This document shows, in pieces, positions 43,911 to 51,877 of a stretch of 64,000 bases of DNA (positions within the stretch are counted from its first letter, which is position 1; every line of letters starts with the position of its first letter). A model generated the notes under the pieces. It saw only the letters and a program-made list of their open reading frames with translations. It was not told where the DNA came from and did no database searches. Made by a program: the position numbers and the translations under genes. Source of the DNA: Teredinibacter turnerae T7901 (GTDB taxonomy: Bacteria; Pseudomonadota; Gammaproteobacteria; Pseudomonadales; Cellvibrionaceae); assembly GCF_000023025.1 (NCBI RefSeq), contig NC_012997.1:294764-358763 (forward strand), given 5' to 3'.

Positions 43911-45539
43911 TTAATTTGCAGAAAAGCTTGGAGCGTTAAATTTCAAAACCCCTGAGTGCCCAAGTGCGCTTCCGCGCGTTATCACAATGTTGAGGTATGA
44001 GGGGAAGTTTAAATCGATGCTATCGGCAAATTCCACGGTGGGTATCTTGATCACTACCCAGCCACCGGTAATAGTGCCGTCCATAGTAAGCAGCGTTTTA
44101 TTTTTTCTGTTGCCAAAGCTATCCGCGATCTCCAAGTTTATCGACATACCGGAAGCCGTCTCCCGGGCAGGTATGTAAAAACGTTGGGTGATATAGCCAG
44201 TAGACAGGTTCACTGGCGTTGCCCAAGAGTGGACGAGCCAAATCTCGGATTCTTCAGGTTGCCAATTCAGTGTCGCTACCATTTCACTATCGCTAGCCGA
44301 AAAATTGTGCAGGGATTCGTAATCTGGTGTGTTTGAGGTCTCGATTACCCAGGGGTAAAGTTCTGCAGCACTAAAGTTTTGCGGTTTAACCGGGTTATAG
44401 AAATTTTTCGCAAATTTGGGGCTAAGTTGCAAGTAGAAACTATCGACTACAAGAATACCTGACAGCAGCGTATTTTCGGCAGGAAGTTCGATGGTTACGG
44501 TCAAGGATTCTACCTGGGTGAGATCGAAGCCGTCATCCATGGTTATAAAATCGCGTTGCGCCACCGAATCTATAATCACAGACACTGGCGAATTGAAATT
44601 CAATTCGCTCGCGGATATTCCGTACACTTGCGCAGTTTTACCCTGAGCGTCGACCAGCAACACCTTAACGCCTTCTGTGAGTGTTTCAAATTGTGGTGGT
44701 AAGGAGAGATTAAAAGATACGCGTCCCTGGGCCAAATTCAGGTTCCATGGAAGGTGGTGATATATTTCTACGTCCTTACCCTGGGTTTCTGAATTCCTGA
44801 ATATGAGCGTGGACTTTCCTTTGACTCCCTGAGAAGTTGACCTGGTGGAGGAGGTAATCCAATTGTGATCCCAACCTGAATGCATTACAGGAAAATCGAG
44901 CAAATTGGTTGGTTCTCCGGCCGCGCCATCGAGGTCTATACCGATGTTGTCAAATTGCGCCAACCCAGTCGCGATTGGACCGTAATTGACGCTGATCAAA
45001 CCTACCCCAACGCTTGCGACGTTGGTGATATCGAACTCAGCGTCGGCATAGTTGAGGGTTATAGCGCCCTGAAGCAGCGTCACTGTTGTGAATGTGCTTT
45101 TATTTTCGATTGATGGGGATTGAATCTCGCCGAGTGCATAACGGCCTTGTACGTCAACCAGAACGACCGTAGCTCGTGCAAGGCTAGTTTCATAGCCGGC
45201 ATCAGTTTCGTGAAAATAGGAATCGTCGAATTTTATATCGGCAATAATTTTTGCCTGAGTAAAGTCCAAGGGTGATTCTAAACCCGTGATCGCGAATACA
45301 GCATCACCGTTTTGCCAGGCAGGGGTAATCCCTAAAGTTTCCTGCTCGTAGCTCAGGGCAAAATCGCCTGCTGAATAATCTACCTGGAAAGGATGCCAGG
45401 TGGCGATGGAGTCCGCTTCCGAAAATTCGAATGAAACGTCGTATGTTGCTTGTGCTTGGGTGATCGGCGTAAAAGATAGCGTTAAGCAAGCGAGTACCAC
45501 ACTAGCTTTAAGTGTGCGAAATGCATGTTTGATATTCAT
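43911..45539 (-). CDS. secreted three-domain beta-rich protein, paralogue 1
   Basis: This 542-residue product has a signal peptide (to about 29, TQAQA|TYD). Three beta-rich domains follow at about 30-205, 212-375 and 385-542. The first two contain DxxxxxLxxATVVLVDxQGRYALGE-type strands; the second opens with a PVMHSGWDHN motif and ends with FYLQLSPKFAKNFYNPVKPQ; the third ends with SGVLKFNAPSF. The pattern resembles jelly-roll carbohydrate-binding modules, but I do not recognise the family and no catalytic motif is seen. It is paralogous to the genes at 45863 and 58048. A terminator lies on each side, so it is expressed alone. Confidence 0.8.
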   Translation of the reverse strand: MNIKHAFRTLKASVVLACLTLSFTPITQAQATYDVSFEFSEADSIATWHPFQVDYSAGDFALSYEQETLGITPAWQNGDAVFAITGLESPLDFTQAKIIADIKFDDSYFHETDAGYETSLARATVVLVDVQGRYALGEIQSPSIENKSTFTTVTLLQGAITLNYADAEFDITNVASVGVGLISVNYGPIATGLAQFDNIGIDLDGAAGEPTNLLDFPVMHSGWDHNWITSSTRSTSQGVKGKSTLIFRNSETQGKDVEIYHHLPWNLNLAQGRVSFNLSLPPQFETLTEGVKVLLVDAQGKTAQVYGISASELNFNSPVSVIIDSVAQRDFITMDDGFDLTQVESLTVTIELPAENTLLSGILVVDSFYLQLSPKFAKNFYNPVKPQNFSAAELYPWVIETSNTPDYESLHNFSASDSEMVATLNWQPEESEIWLVHSWATPVNLSTGYITQRFYIPARETASGMSINLEIADSFGNRKNKTLLTMDGTITGGWVVIKIPTVEFADSIDLNFPSYLNIVITRGSALGHSGVLKFNAPSFSAN

Positions 45540-45807
45540 TACTAATCCTTGATTAAAATGTTCCTATTGAGAGGTTGTGACGTGCAAAAAACAGCCAAAC
45601 CTTGATGTTTAAGGTGGTCTTGCTTACAGCCTGTGAGCGTCGGTAGAAGACCAATTTAAACAATCGCTACTGTACCATTTGGCTATGACAAATATATATT
45701 TCTGCTGGTAATAAATTGGCGTGTAGTGTTGTTTGCTAAATATAGCGAACCCATCCGAACCGGAGTAGAGGTGGAACTAATAGAACAAAATTCGAGCTCT
45801 ATAGGAT

Positions 45808-45840
45808 AAAAAGCGAACCGTATTATGGCTCGCTTTTTTT
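45808..45840 (-). terminator. terminator after paralogue 2
   Basis: AAAAAGCGAACC and GGCTCGCTTTTT pair with one mismatch around GTATTAT. A-runs and T-runs on both sides allow action on either strand; it most directly serves the minus-strand gene ending at 45863. Confidence 0.8.
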
Positions 45841-45862
45841 TATGACTGTGCTGGGGGCAGTA

Positions 45863-47497
45863 TTAACGGGTTATGGAAAAGACTGGGGGATTAAATCGAA
45901 ATGCACCAGCATGACCGTAGGTGGCATTTCGCTTAATTATAATTATGTATTCGTTAATATAATTAAGATTGAGGTCATCAGGCAGGTCCGCTGACGAGAA
46001 TTTTACGACGGTCCAGCCTCTAGTATTACCGCCATCTAAAGTTGCAAGAGGTATCTCGACTTCGTCCATGTTAATGTCGACAAGTTTCAAGTATAGCGAC
46101 ATACCTGATTCAGCCTCCCTTGGTGGAACATAGAAGCGTTGTGTTACTTCAAGTGAAGAAAGGTTTACAGGACGTTCCCAAAAGTGAGAAAGGTGAATTT
46201 CTGCCTCCGCATCCTGCCAATTCAGGTTGGCGACCACGTCGTTATTGTTAACAGAAAACTCGTGAAGCGATTCGTAGTTTGGTGGGACGTCATCGAGTAA
46301 AACCTGAGGATAAAGTACGTCGGCTGGAATTGGCGATGGGCGCAAAGGGTTGAAAAAGTTTTTCTCAAATTTAGGGTGTACCTGGAGGTGGAAGTAATCA
46401 AAAACTACCTGCCCTGATATGGTGAGGTTTTCACTAGGTAGTCGCAGCTCAACCAAAATTGAGCGTACTTTTGCCAGGTCAAAATCAGGATCCATTGAAA
46501 TAAATTTATTTCGGGACAAATCGTCGATAGCTATATTCATGGTGGTGCCGAATAGCATATTCGGCGCGTTAAGGGTATAGGTTTCCGCTCTATTTCCTTT
46601 CGAGTCCACTAGAACTACGCCAATAGCATTAACGATCGTGCCAAAGGTGCTAGGTAGCAAAAGGTCAAAAGATATTTGACCTTTTGTGAAGTTAACGGTA
46701 CGAGGGAGATTTTGGTATATCTCCAGGTTCTGGCCGTAAGTGTTATCATCGTTATAGAATATGCTAAATTTTCCTTTATTGCCCTTTTTTGATGTCGACC
46801 ATAATCGAGCGATGTGATTATGCTCCCACCCGGAAACATAAACTGGAAAATCAATTAGGGCTGTAGATTCCTCCGCTGCGCCATCGAAGTCGATAGTAAT
46901 ATCGTCAAATTGCGCAAGCCCGGCTGCGACTATATCGTAGTTTATACTGAGCAGCCCCATACCAAACGCATTGACATTAGTCATATCAAATCCAGGGTCC
47001 GCATAAACCAAGCTATCCTCCCCTTGCAAGAATGTAAAAGTACTGAATTCGGATTTATTTTCCGGTACCGGCGAATGAAACTCGCCCAGAGCCCACCTTC
47101 CGTCGGTATCCACAAGTACAACAGTGGCTCGCGCTAGTGAACTTTCGAAATCATCGTAAACAAGGGTGAAGAATTTTTCATCGAATTTAACAGCACCGTG
47201 AACCTTGGCTTGAGAAAAATCGTAGGTAGCATTTAAAGGTGTTGTTGTAAAAACATAGTCGTTGGCTCGCCAACTGGGGGTCAGCCCGAGTGAGCCGTTC
47301 TCATGAGATATCTGCACATTTGAATCTGGATATCCGCTGCTGAGAAACTCCCAGCTTTCTACGGACGATGGTTCACTGAAATCATATACCAAGTCGGACG
47401 ACGGATCTGTTTGAGCAAGAGAATAGATGCTCCAGAGGATGCTGAAGCAGAAGGAAGCCGCCTTCAATACGGAGCGTAATGTGCTGGTTTTCATCAT
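45863..47497 (-). CDS. secreted three-domain beta-rich protein, paralogue 2
   Basis: This 544-residue product matches the neighbour at 43911 over its full length. Signal peptide to about 29 (YSLAQ|TDP). Conserved blocks are LARATVVLVDTDGRWALGEFHSPVPENKS, DFPVYVSGWEHN, FHLQVHPKFEKNFFNPLRP and the final HAGAFRFNPPVFS. Domain boundaries are as in paralogue 1. The pair arose by tandem duplication and has diverged to an estimated 40-50% identity by eye. Role unknown; secretion and fold suggest binding of a polysaccharide or a surface. Confidence 0.8.
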   Translation of the reverse strand: MMKTSTLRSVLKAASFCFSILWSIYSLAQTDPSSDLVYDFSEPSSVESWEFLSSGYPDSNVQISHENGSLGLTPSWRANDYVFTTTPLNATYDFSQAKVHGAVKFDEKFFTLVYDDFESSLARATVVLVDTDGRWALGEFHSPVPENKSEFSTFTFLQGEDSLVYADPGFDMTNVNAFGMGLLSINYDIVAAGLAQFDDITIDFDGAAEESTALIDFPVYVSGWEHNHIARLWSTSKKGNKGKFSIFYNDDNTYGQNLEIYQNLPRTVNFTKGQISFDLLLPSTFGTIVNAIGVVLVDSKGNRAETYTLNAPNMLFGTTMNIAIDDLSRNKFISMDPDFDLAKVRSILVELRLPSENLTISGQVVFDYFHLQVHPKFEKNFFNPLRPSPIPADVLYPQVLLDDVPPNYESLHEFSVNNNDVVANLNWQDAEAEIHLSHFWERPVNLSSLEVTQRFYVPPREAESGMSLYLKLVDINMDEVEIPLATLDGGNTRGWTVVKFSSADLPDDLNLNYINEYIIIIKRNATYGHAGAFRFNPPVFSITR

Positions 47498-48029
47498 AAA
47501 AGTCCTTATATTTTACCCAGATAGAAACTGGGAACGATGAAGAATTTTTCGTGTGTTATTTCATATGTGCAATTAGCTGCCCAATTTAAGCTAGGCATTA
47601 TTCCACGCGTTCATTCTACGATTTTTATCGCCGATCAATAGTAACCAATTGTTTAGAGTTTGCGATTTCTACGCTTATGTGGTAATAAATGCACATTGTG
47701 TTTTTTGCGCCATATCGCTGCCGTTCGTGAAAATTTGATCTCAATGTATATGACAATTTCCAAGGGTAATGAAAAAAGTACGCCTGATATGACTTGGAGA
47801 TCTTAAACATTTGTGGTGGCGCCCGAAATTGGGGCGGGTTTTTTGGCAGTCTAATAAACAGAATCTCTGTAAAACGATTGGCTCCAACAGTGCTAAATTA
47901 TTAGATGACGATGATAATTCCGAAGTCGGTCATCAGAACTTCGTCTATTGTAGGCCATTTGGTCGCTTTCATTATAATTGCTATTGAAAGTTGTGCAGAT
48001 GATTTTGTGTCAAATGAATGGGTCAAGCG
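47498..48029. other. gene-free interval with a terminator
   Basis: These 532 bases lie before the first immunity-like gene. CGCCC and GGGCG around GAAATTG, with GGTTTTTT after, form a terminator at about 47819-47846. A 44-codon frame at 47905-48041 (hydrophobic, ending SNEWVKRCV) overlaps the next start the way Rhs ends overlap immunity starts here, but it is too short to call. Confidence 0.45.
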
Positions 48030-48317
48030 ATGCGTATAAAAAAAAACTGGGGTAAATCTGATTTTCTTCCGCTCGTGGCTTCTATTTGGCTAACTAATTA
48101 CTTGGCAAGTTCTGTGAGTGAGGGAGTTTTTTACATTAAGGGATCTGTGCTGACTTTAAATAAAAATCCAGCCACATTTTGGTGTTTTTTTGTCATTGTG
48201 GTACTGGCTTTACTATACACCATTTGGGATACTTTAATTGATAAAGAAAATGATGGTGTTACGAATATCGAGAATAGTAGCGAAAATGAAGATGATGGCA
48301 GTCAAAACAAAAATTAA
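48030..48317 (+). CDS. small membrane protein, possible orphan immunity protein
   Basis: This encodes 95 residues from ATG 48030 (ATG 48018 is also possible). Two hydrophobic segments (PLVASIWLTNYLA and TFWCFFVIVVLALLYTIW) and a very acidic, Asn-rich tail. The second segment and tail position match the immunity-like product at 49582 ([17 protein letters not shown]). It sits two genes before an Rhs tip, in a row of similar small membrane genes. I infer an orphan immunity gene left by toxin exchange; sequence likeness is weak. Confidence 0.5.
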   Translation: MRIKKNWGKSDFLPLVASIWLTNYLASSVSEGVFYIKGSVLTLNKNPATFWCFFVIVVLALLYTIWDTLIDKENDGVTNIENSSENEDDGSQNKN

Positions 48318-48419
48318 TGACTGGTTAAAAGTGCGTATGTATAAAATCCAGGTGCGCCGGGATGATTTAAAAAATTAATTAGGAGGCCCAGAAAATTGAC
48401 ACTTAAGGATCGGCAAAGA

Positions 48420-48449
48420 TGTGATTCTAAGGAGGAGACGTGTCCTTAG
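48420..48449 (+). pseudogene. remnant of an Rhs toxin C-terminus
   Basis: The frame ending at 48447-48449 reads CDSKEETCP-stop, close to the end CDSNGSSCP-stop of the Rhs protein at 48809-49591. The DNA around also matches (TGTGATTCTAA). Everything upstream of the last residues has been lost. Confidence 0.6.
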
Positions 48450-48711
48450 CTTTCAAATGCACACTGAAGCGGCTTTTGCTGGAGGTGGTCAGATTTCCCT
48501 TGGCTATTTAACTGTTATGCCATTTCTACTTCTATGTGTAATGGGCGAAAAAAAAGGAGCCGATTTTGATTTTTTTGATTTTATAAATGCAGTCAAAATG
48601 ATGTTTGCGGCACCTGATGTTTGGGTATTTTACTTTGTGTTGATGTTGGGTATGTCATCGCCTACGCTAATCGAACTCAAAACACAGATCGATAAAAGTA
48701 AGCAAATATAA
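48440..48711 (+). pseudogene. frameshifted duplicate of the Rhs immunity gene
   Basis: From GTG 48440 the frame gives MSLAFKCTLKRLLLEVVRF, matching [19 protein letters not shown] of the intact gene at 49582, then stops at 48509-48511. The rest of the protein continues in another frame to 48711 (PFLLLCVMGEKKG..., VWVFYFVLMLG..., ending KSKQI), again matching the intact one. The start lies 7 bases before the toxin stop in both copies. It is a decayed duplicate of the immunity gene. Confidence 0.72.
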
Positions 48712-48778
48712 ATAATATCCTGCGTAAAAATCCTGCTTGGTTAGTCGGGGTTTTGTAGTTTTAGAAAAGGAAAAATAA

Positions 48779-49591
48779 AGTAAAGAGGGCATTCAGTGTA
48801 GTAGCACCTTGAACATCAATACCTATGATGAGTACGGTGTACCCGACCCGACTAATGCGGGGTTGTATGGTTATACGGGCCAAGTGTATTTGCAGGAGTT
48901 GGGGCTATATTATTACAAGTCTCGGATGTATGACCCTCTGTTGGGGCGGTTTTTGCAAACCGATCCTATAGGGTACGAAGACCAAATGAATTTGTACGCT
49001 TATGTGTACAACGATCCGATGAGCAATACGGATCCTAGTGGTGAATGCCCTTGGTGTATTGTTGGCGCAGTCGCAGGAGCAATTATTGGTGGTGGTGGTT
49101 CGGCAGTTTCACAAATGATGTCTGGCGATGGAAGTGTAGACATGGGGAAAGTCGGAAGATCCGCATTAGCAGGTGCTTTAGTTGGGGGTACTGGCGGATT
49201 GGCTTCCACTGGTGCGGCTGCAATAGGGTTGGGGGCGGCTGAAACCTTTGGTTCTGTTAGTGTTACTTCAGATACTGTTGCCTATGTAACTGCAGGGGTT
49301 AATCAAATAGTTGATAATGTTTTAAATGAGGCTCCAATGGCGGGGGTTCATCAGGCTGCTGCTCTTAGTGCTACCGCTACCGTAGTGGGTGGAGCCGCTG
49401 GAGACAAAGCGGTTTCTGCCATAACTAACTCTTCGAAGCTAGGGCCTTCAGGATTTATTGCGGGTGGGAAAATAACTGAAAATGCAGTAACTGGAGTTAT
49501 TCAAGAGACTATGTCGCAAGCTGGTGGAGCAGCTAGTTCTGCACTTCAGAGTGGTCAGTCGTGTGATTCTAATGGTTCATCATGTCCTTAA
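48779..49591 (+). CDS. orphan Rhs tip with C-terminal toxin domain (5' truncated)
   Basis: The frame is open from 48779, after a stop at 48776-48778, and has no good start; the first candidate is TTG 48809. The first 79 residues from there are the Rhs core end: [53 protein letters not shown] 181-residue variable C-terminus follows, rich in Gly, Ala and Ser, with hydrophobic runs ([18 protein letters not shown]) and ending in two Cys. This looks like a membrane-acting or pore-type toxin, an inference. Without the rest of the Rhs protein it is either an unexpressed cassette for recombination or a relic. The immunity gene overlaps its end by 10 bases. Confidence 0.75.
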   Translation, partial: SKEGIQCSSTLNINTYDEYGVPDPTNAGLYGYTGQVYLQELGLYYYKSRMYDPLLGRFLQTDPIGYEDQMNLYAYVYNDPMSNTDPSGECPWCIVGAVAGAIIGGGGSAVSQMMSGDGSVDMGKVGRSALAGALVGGTGGLASTGAAAIGLGAAETFGSVSVTSDTVAYVTAGVNQIVDNVLNEAPMAGVHQAAALSATATVVGGAAGDKAVSAITNSSKLGPSGFIAGGKITENAVTGVIQETMSQAGGAASSALQSGQSCDSNGSSCP

Positions 49592-49851
49592 CTATTAAAT
49601 ACAAATTAAGTGAGTTGTTACGACCGATAGCTAAATTTACGTTTGGGTTTATTTTACTTATGTTGTTTGCACTTCTATTGGAGTTGACGAAGAAAAGTAA
49701 TAATTTAGGATTTTCTGAAATTGTAGATCTATTCAAAATAATGCTTATGTTACGTTTTTTTTGGGTAACTTACTTTATAGGGGTTTCGTTGGTGATATTG
49801 TCTACTGTAATGAAACTCAAAAGGCAGAGCGGTAGAAGTAATCAAGAGTAA
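49582..49851 (+). CDS. putative Rhs immunity protein (two TM)
   Basis: This encodes 89 residues. The ATG lies inside the last codons of the Rhs gene, 7 bases before its stop, so translation is coupled. Two membrane helices (about 17-37 and 54-74) with a basic, Arg/Lys-rich end fit a small inner-membrane protein. Position after an Rhs toxin end is the standard place for immunity genes. A decayed duplicate with the same overlap lies at 48440-48711. Confidence 0.7.
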   Translation: MSLTIKYKLSELLRPIAKFTFGFILLMLFALLLELTKKSNNLGFSEIVDLFKIMLMLRFFWVTYFIGVSLVILSTVMKLKRQSGRSNQE

Positions 49852-49890
49852 TAGCCTGCGTAAAAAGGCTCTGACCTGTTTGGCCGCACG

Positions 49891-50060
49891 CATAAACTTG
49901 ACAGGCCGGTAAGTGGTGCAAATTTAAAGGACACGCACAAACTTGACACTGCTATTGCGGGAGTGAGAATTAACTGGACACCCACTTTTAGCCGGGGCTT
50001 TTTAGTTTTAGCCAGCGGCTTTTACAGGTCAATAAAAGGACATCCAAACTATTGACAGAT
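49891..50060 (+). repeat. short direct repeats upstream of the transposase
   Basis: Three variants of a unit are seen: ATAAACTTGACAGG (49893-49906), AAAGGACACGCACAAACTTGACA (49926-49948, given as core AAACTTGACA) and AAAAGGACATCCAAACTATTGACA (50034-50057, core AAACTATTGACA). Such units flank RAYT-type transposases and may be their REP-like targets. Confidence 0.5.
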
Positions 50061-50088
50061 CTATTAAATCCTCCTAACACCAGCAACC

Positions 50089-51165
50089 ATGACCACAAGT
50101 AGAGAAACTCAGGTCTTCCTCGATGAAACTCCGTTCTATCACTGCTGCGTGCGGTGTGTGCGGTGTGTGCGGCGGGCGTATTTGTGTGGGGAGGATTTTT
50201 CTACGGGTGAGAGCTATGATCACCGCAAACAATGGGTTGTTTCCCGCCTTAAATTCCTGTCGTATATTTACGCTATTGATATCTGTGCCTACGCGGTAAT
50301 GAGCAACCACTACCATGTGGTGTTGCATGTGGATAAAAGCCGTGCAGAAAGCTGGTCGCGTTCCGAGGTTGTTGAGCGGTGGATGCAGCTCTACAAAGGC
50401 GATATGTTGGTGAGCCGCTGGTTAAAAGCGCCAGCAACCTTGGACGAGGCGCAGCGCGATGCCGTCTATTTAAAAATCGAAGCCTGGCGCGAGCGGCTGT
50501 TTGATATTGGCTGGTTTATGCGTGGCGTCAACGAAACTATTGCGCGTATGGCCAATGCGGAAGAAAATTGTAAAGGCCGTTTTTGGGAAGGCCGATATAA
50601 AAGTCAGGCGCTGTTGGACGAGGCCGCATTACTCAGTTGTATGGTGTACGTGGATTTAAACCCGGTGCGTGCGGGAATGGAAGAAAGCCTGGATGCCAGT
50701 GATTTTACGTCCATTCAGCAGCGTTTAGCTGAATTCGCCAGCAAAAAACGACAACTTAAAAAACATCCGGAACTGGCCGAGCGCACCGAAAAACAAGTAC
50801 GCTTAAAAGCGGATTTAAAATTGGATAAACAGCCAGAAGCGCCGCTGATGGTATTTGACGGTTCCAGCCATACGGATATTCATGTGGCCTTGCCCTTTAC
50901 TGAGCAGGATTATTTGCGCTTAGTGGATGAAACCGGCCGAGTTTTACGTGCAGATAAGCGCGGTGCCATCCCCGATGCTATAAAACCCATCATCGAGCGT
51001 TTTGGCATAGACCCGAAAAACTGGCTCGAACACGTGAAGAATTTTTCGCGGCGGTATGGCCGCTGTGCCGGGCATGTTGTGCGCATGCGCGCGTATGTGG
51101 AACGCTATGGCTTGCGTGCTGCGAAAGGGGTGGGTATTTCCAAAGCGATGTATCGAGCCGCATGA
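50089..51165 (+). CDS. Y1 (RAYT-like) transposase
   Basis: This 358-residue protein is an HUH-type single-strand transposase related to IS200/REP-associated tyrosine transposases. The opening ETPFYHCCVRCVR..., YAVMSNHYHVVLHVD with the two metal-binding His, the GRFWEGRYKSQ block and CMVYVDLNPVRAGM (likely catalytic Tyr) are all present and the frame is intact. Near the start VRC is repeated in tandem (from a 9-bp duplication). These enzymes act on short palindromic repeats in trans. A copy of its last 40 bases is found at 54034-54076. Confidence 0.9.
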   Translation: MTTSRETQVFLDETPFYHCCVRCVRCVRRAYLCGEDFSTGESYDHRKQWVVSRLKFLSYIYAIDICAYAVMSNHYHVVLHVDKSRAESWSRSEVVERWMQLYKGDMLVSRWLKAPATLDEAQRDAVYLKIEAWRERLFDIGWFMRGVNETIARMANAEENCKGRFWEGRYKSQALLDEAALLSCMVYVDLNPVRAGMEESLDASDFTSIQQRLAEFASKKRQLKKHPELAERTEKQVRLKADLKLDKQPEAPLMVFDGSSHTDIHVALPFTEQDYLRLVDETGRVLRADKRGAIPDAIKPIIERFGIDPKNWLEHVKNFSRRYGRCAGHVVRMRAYVERYGLRAAKGVGISKAMYRAA

Positions 51166-51877
51166 TCTCGATAGTGATTTATAACACTGATCGGGCTAAC
51201 TGAAATTTGCCTACAAAAAACTATTTCTCCTCGCGTCCGATTTTATTGGTTCGGATTAATCGACGCCTATACTATTTTTTCGTTCCCCATTCTTTTCTTG
51301 ATTTTAGTTTATTGCGTTGCTATTGGCTTGAAAATACATTTTGATAAGTTATTAAACGATTCCTTGAATATAGCAGCTGGCAGGATTTCAAGATAAAGGT
51401 TTTCAAAATAAAAGTTCAAAACTGTTATACAGCATTTGAATGCTGGTTGTATTGATAATAAAAAAATATTGCTATTAGCAACTCATTGTCATTTTCCATA
51501 AAAACGATACCGCTTGCTTCGTCAAATTTGTATCTCGAAAAGTAAGAATCTGGCTGGTGTTATTAGTGGCTTACTTCTTTTGCGGCGAAAAATCCTTTAG
51601 TAAAGTCGGCGAAAGCATTTTGCAGTTCGATGCCGCACTAGTATGTTTTACCCTTTAGTAGATCGTAGGCTTAAGCTGGCGGATAAAGCATTTATAAAGT
51701 GACTTGAGTGATTGAGATATCAATAATGACAAACTATGAGGTCAGAGCTATAGTTCGAAATTTTTATATTATTTTGGCAGGTATATCCGTTGTTTCTATG
51801 TGTGTTTAGTTGAATAATTGGGCTGTGTGTGCCGCAAGTAAGTTTGTAGTCTGCATTTCTATAACTTTAATAATGAG
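51166..51877. other. 712-bp gene-free interval
   Basis: This long AT-rich stretch separates the transposase from the CBM2-CBM10 gene. Both strands show only short frames without ribosome binding sites. No repeat of the kinds described elsewhere was recognised. It should hold the promoter of the downstream gene. Confidence 0.45.

Noticed and set aside
47625-47810. Minus-strand frame of 61 codons near the Rhs region
   Set aside because: No ribosome binding site, no signal or membrane segment, and it overlaps a likely promoter area.
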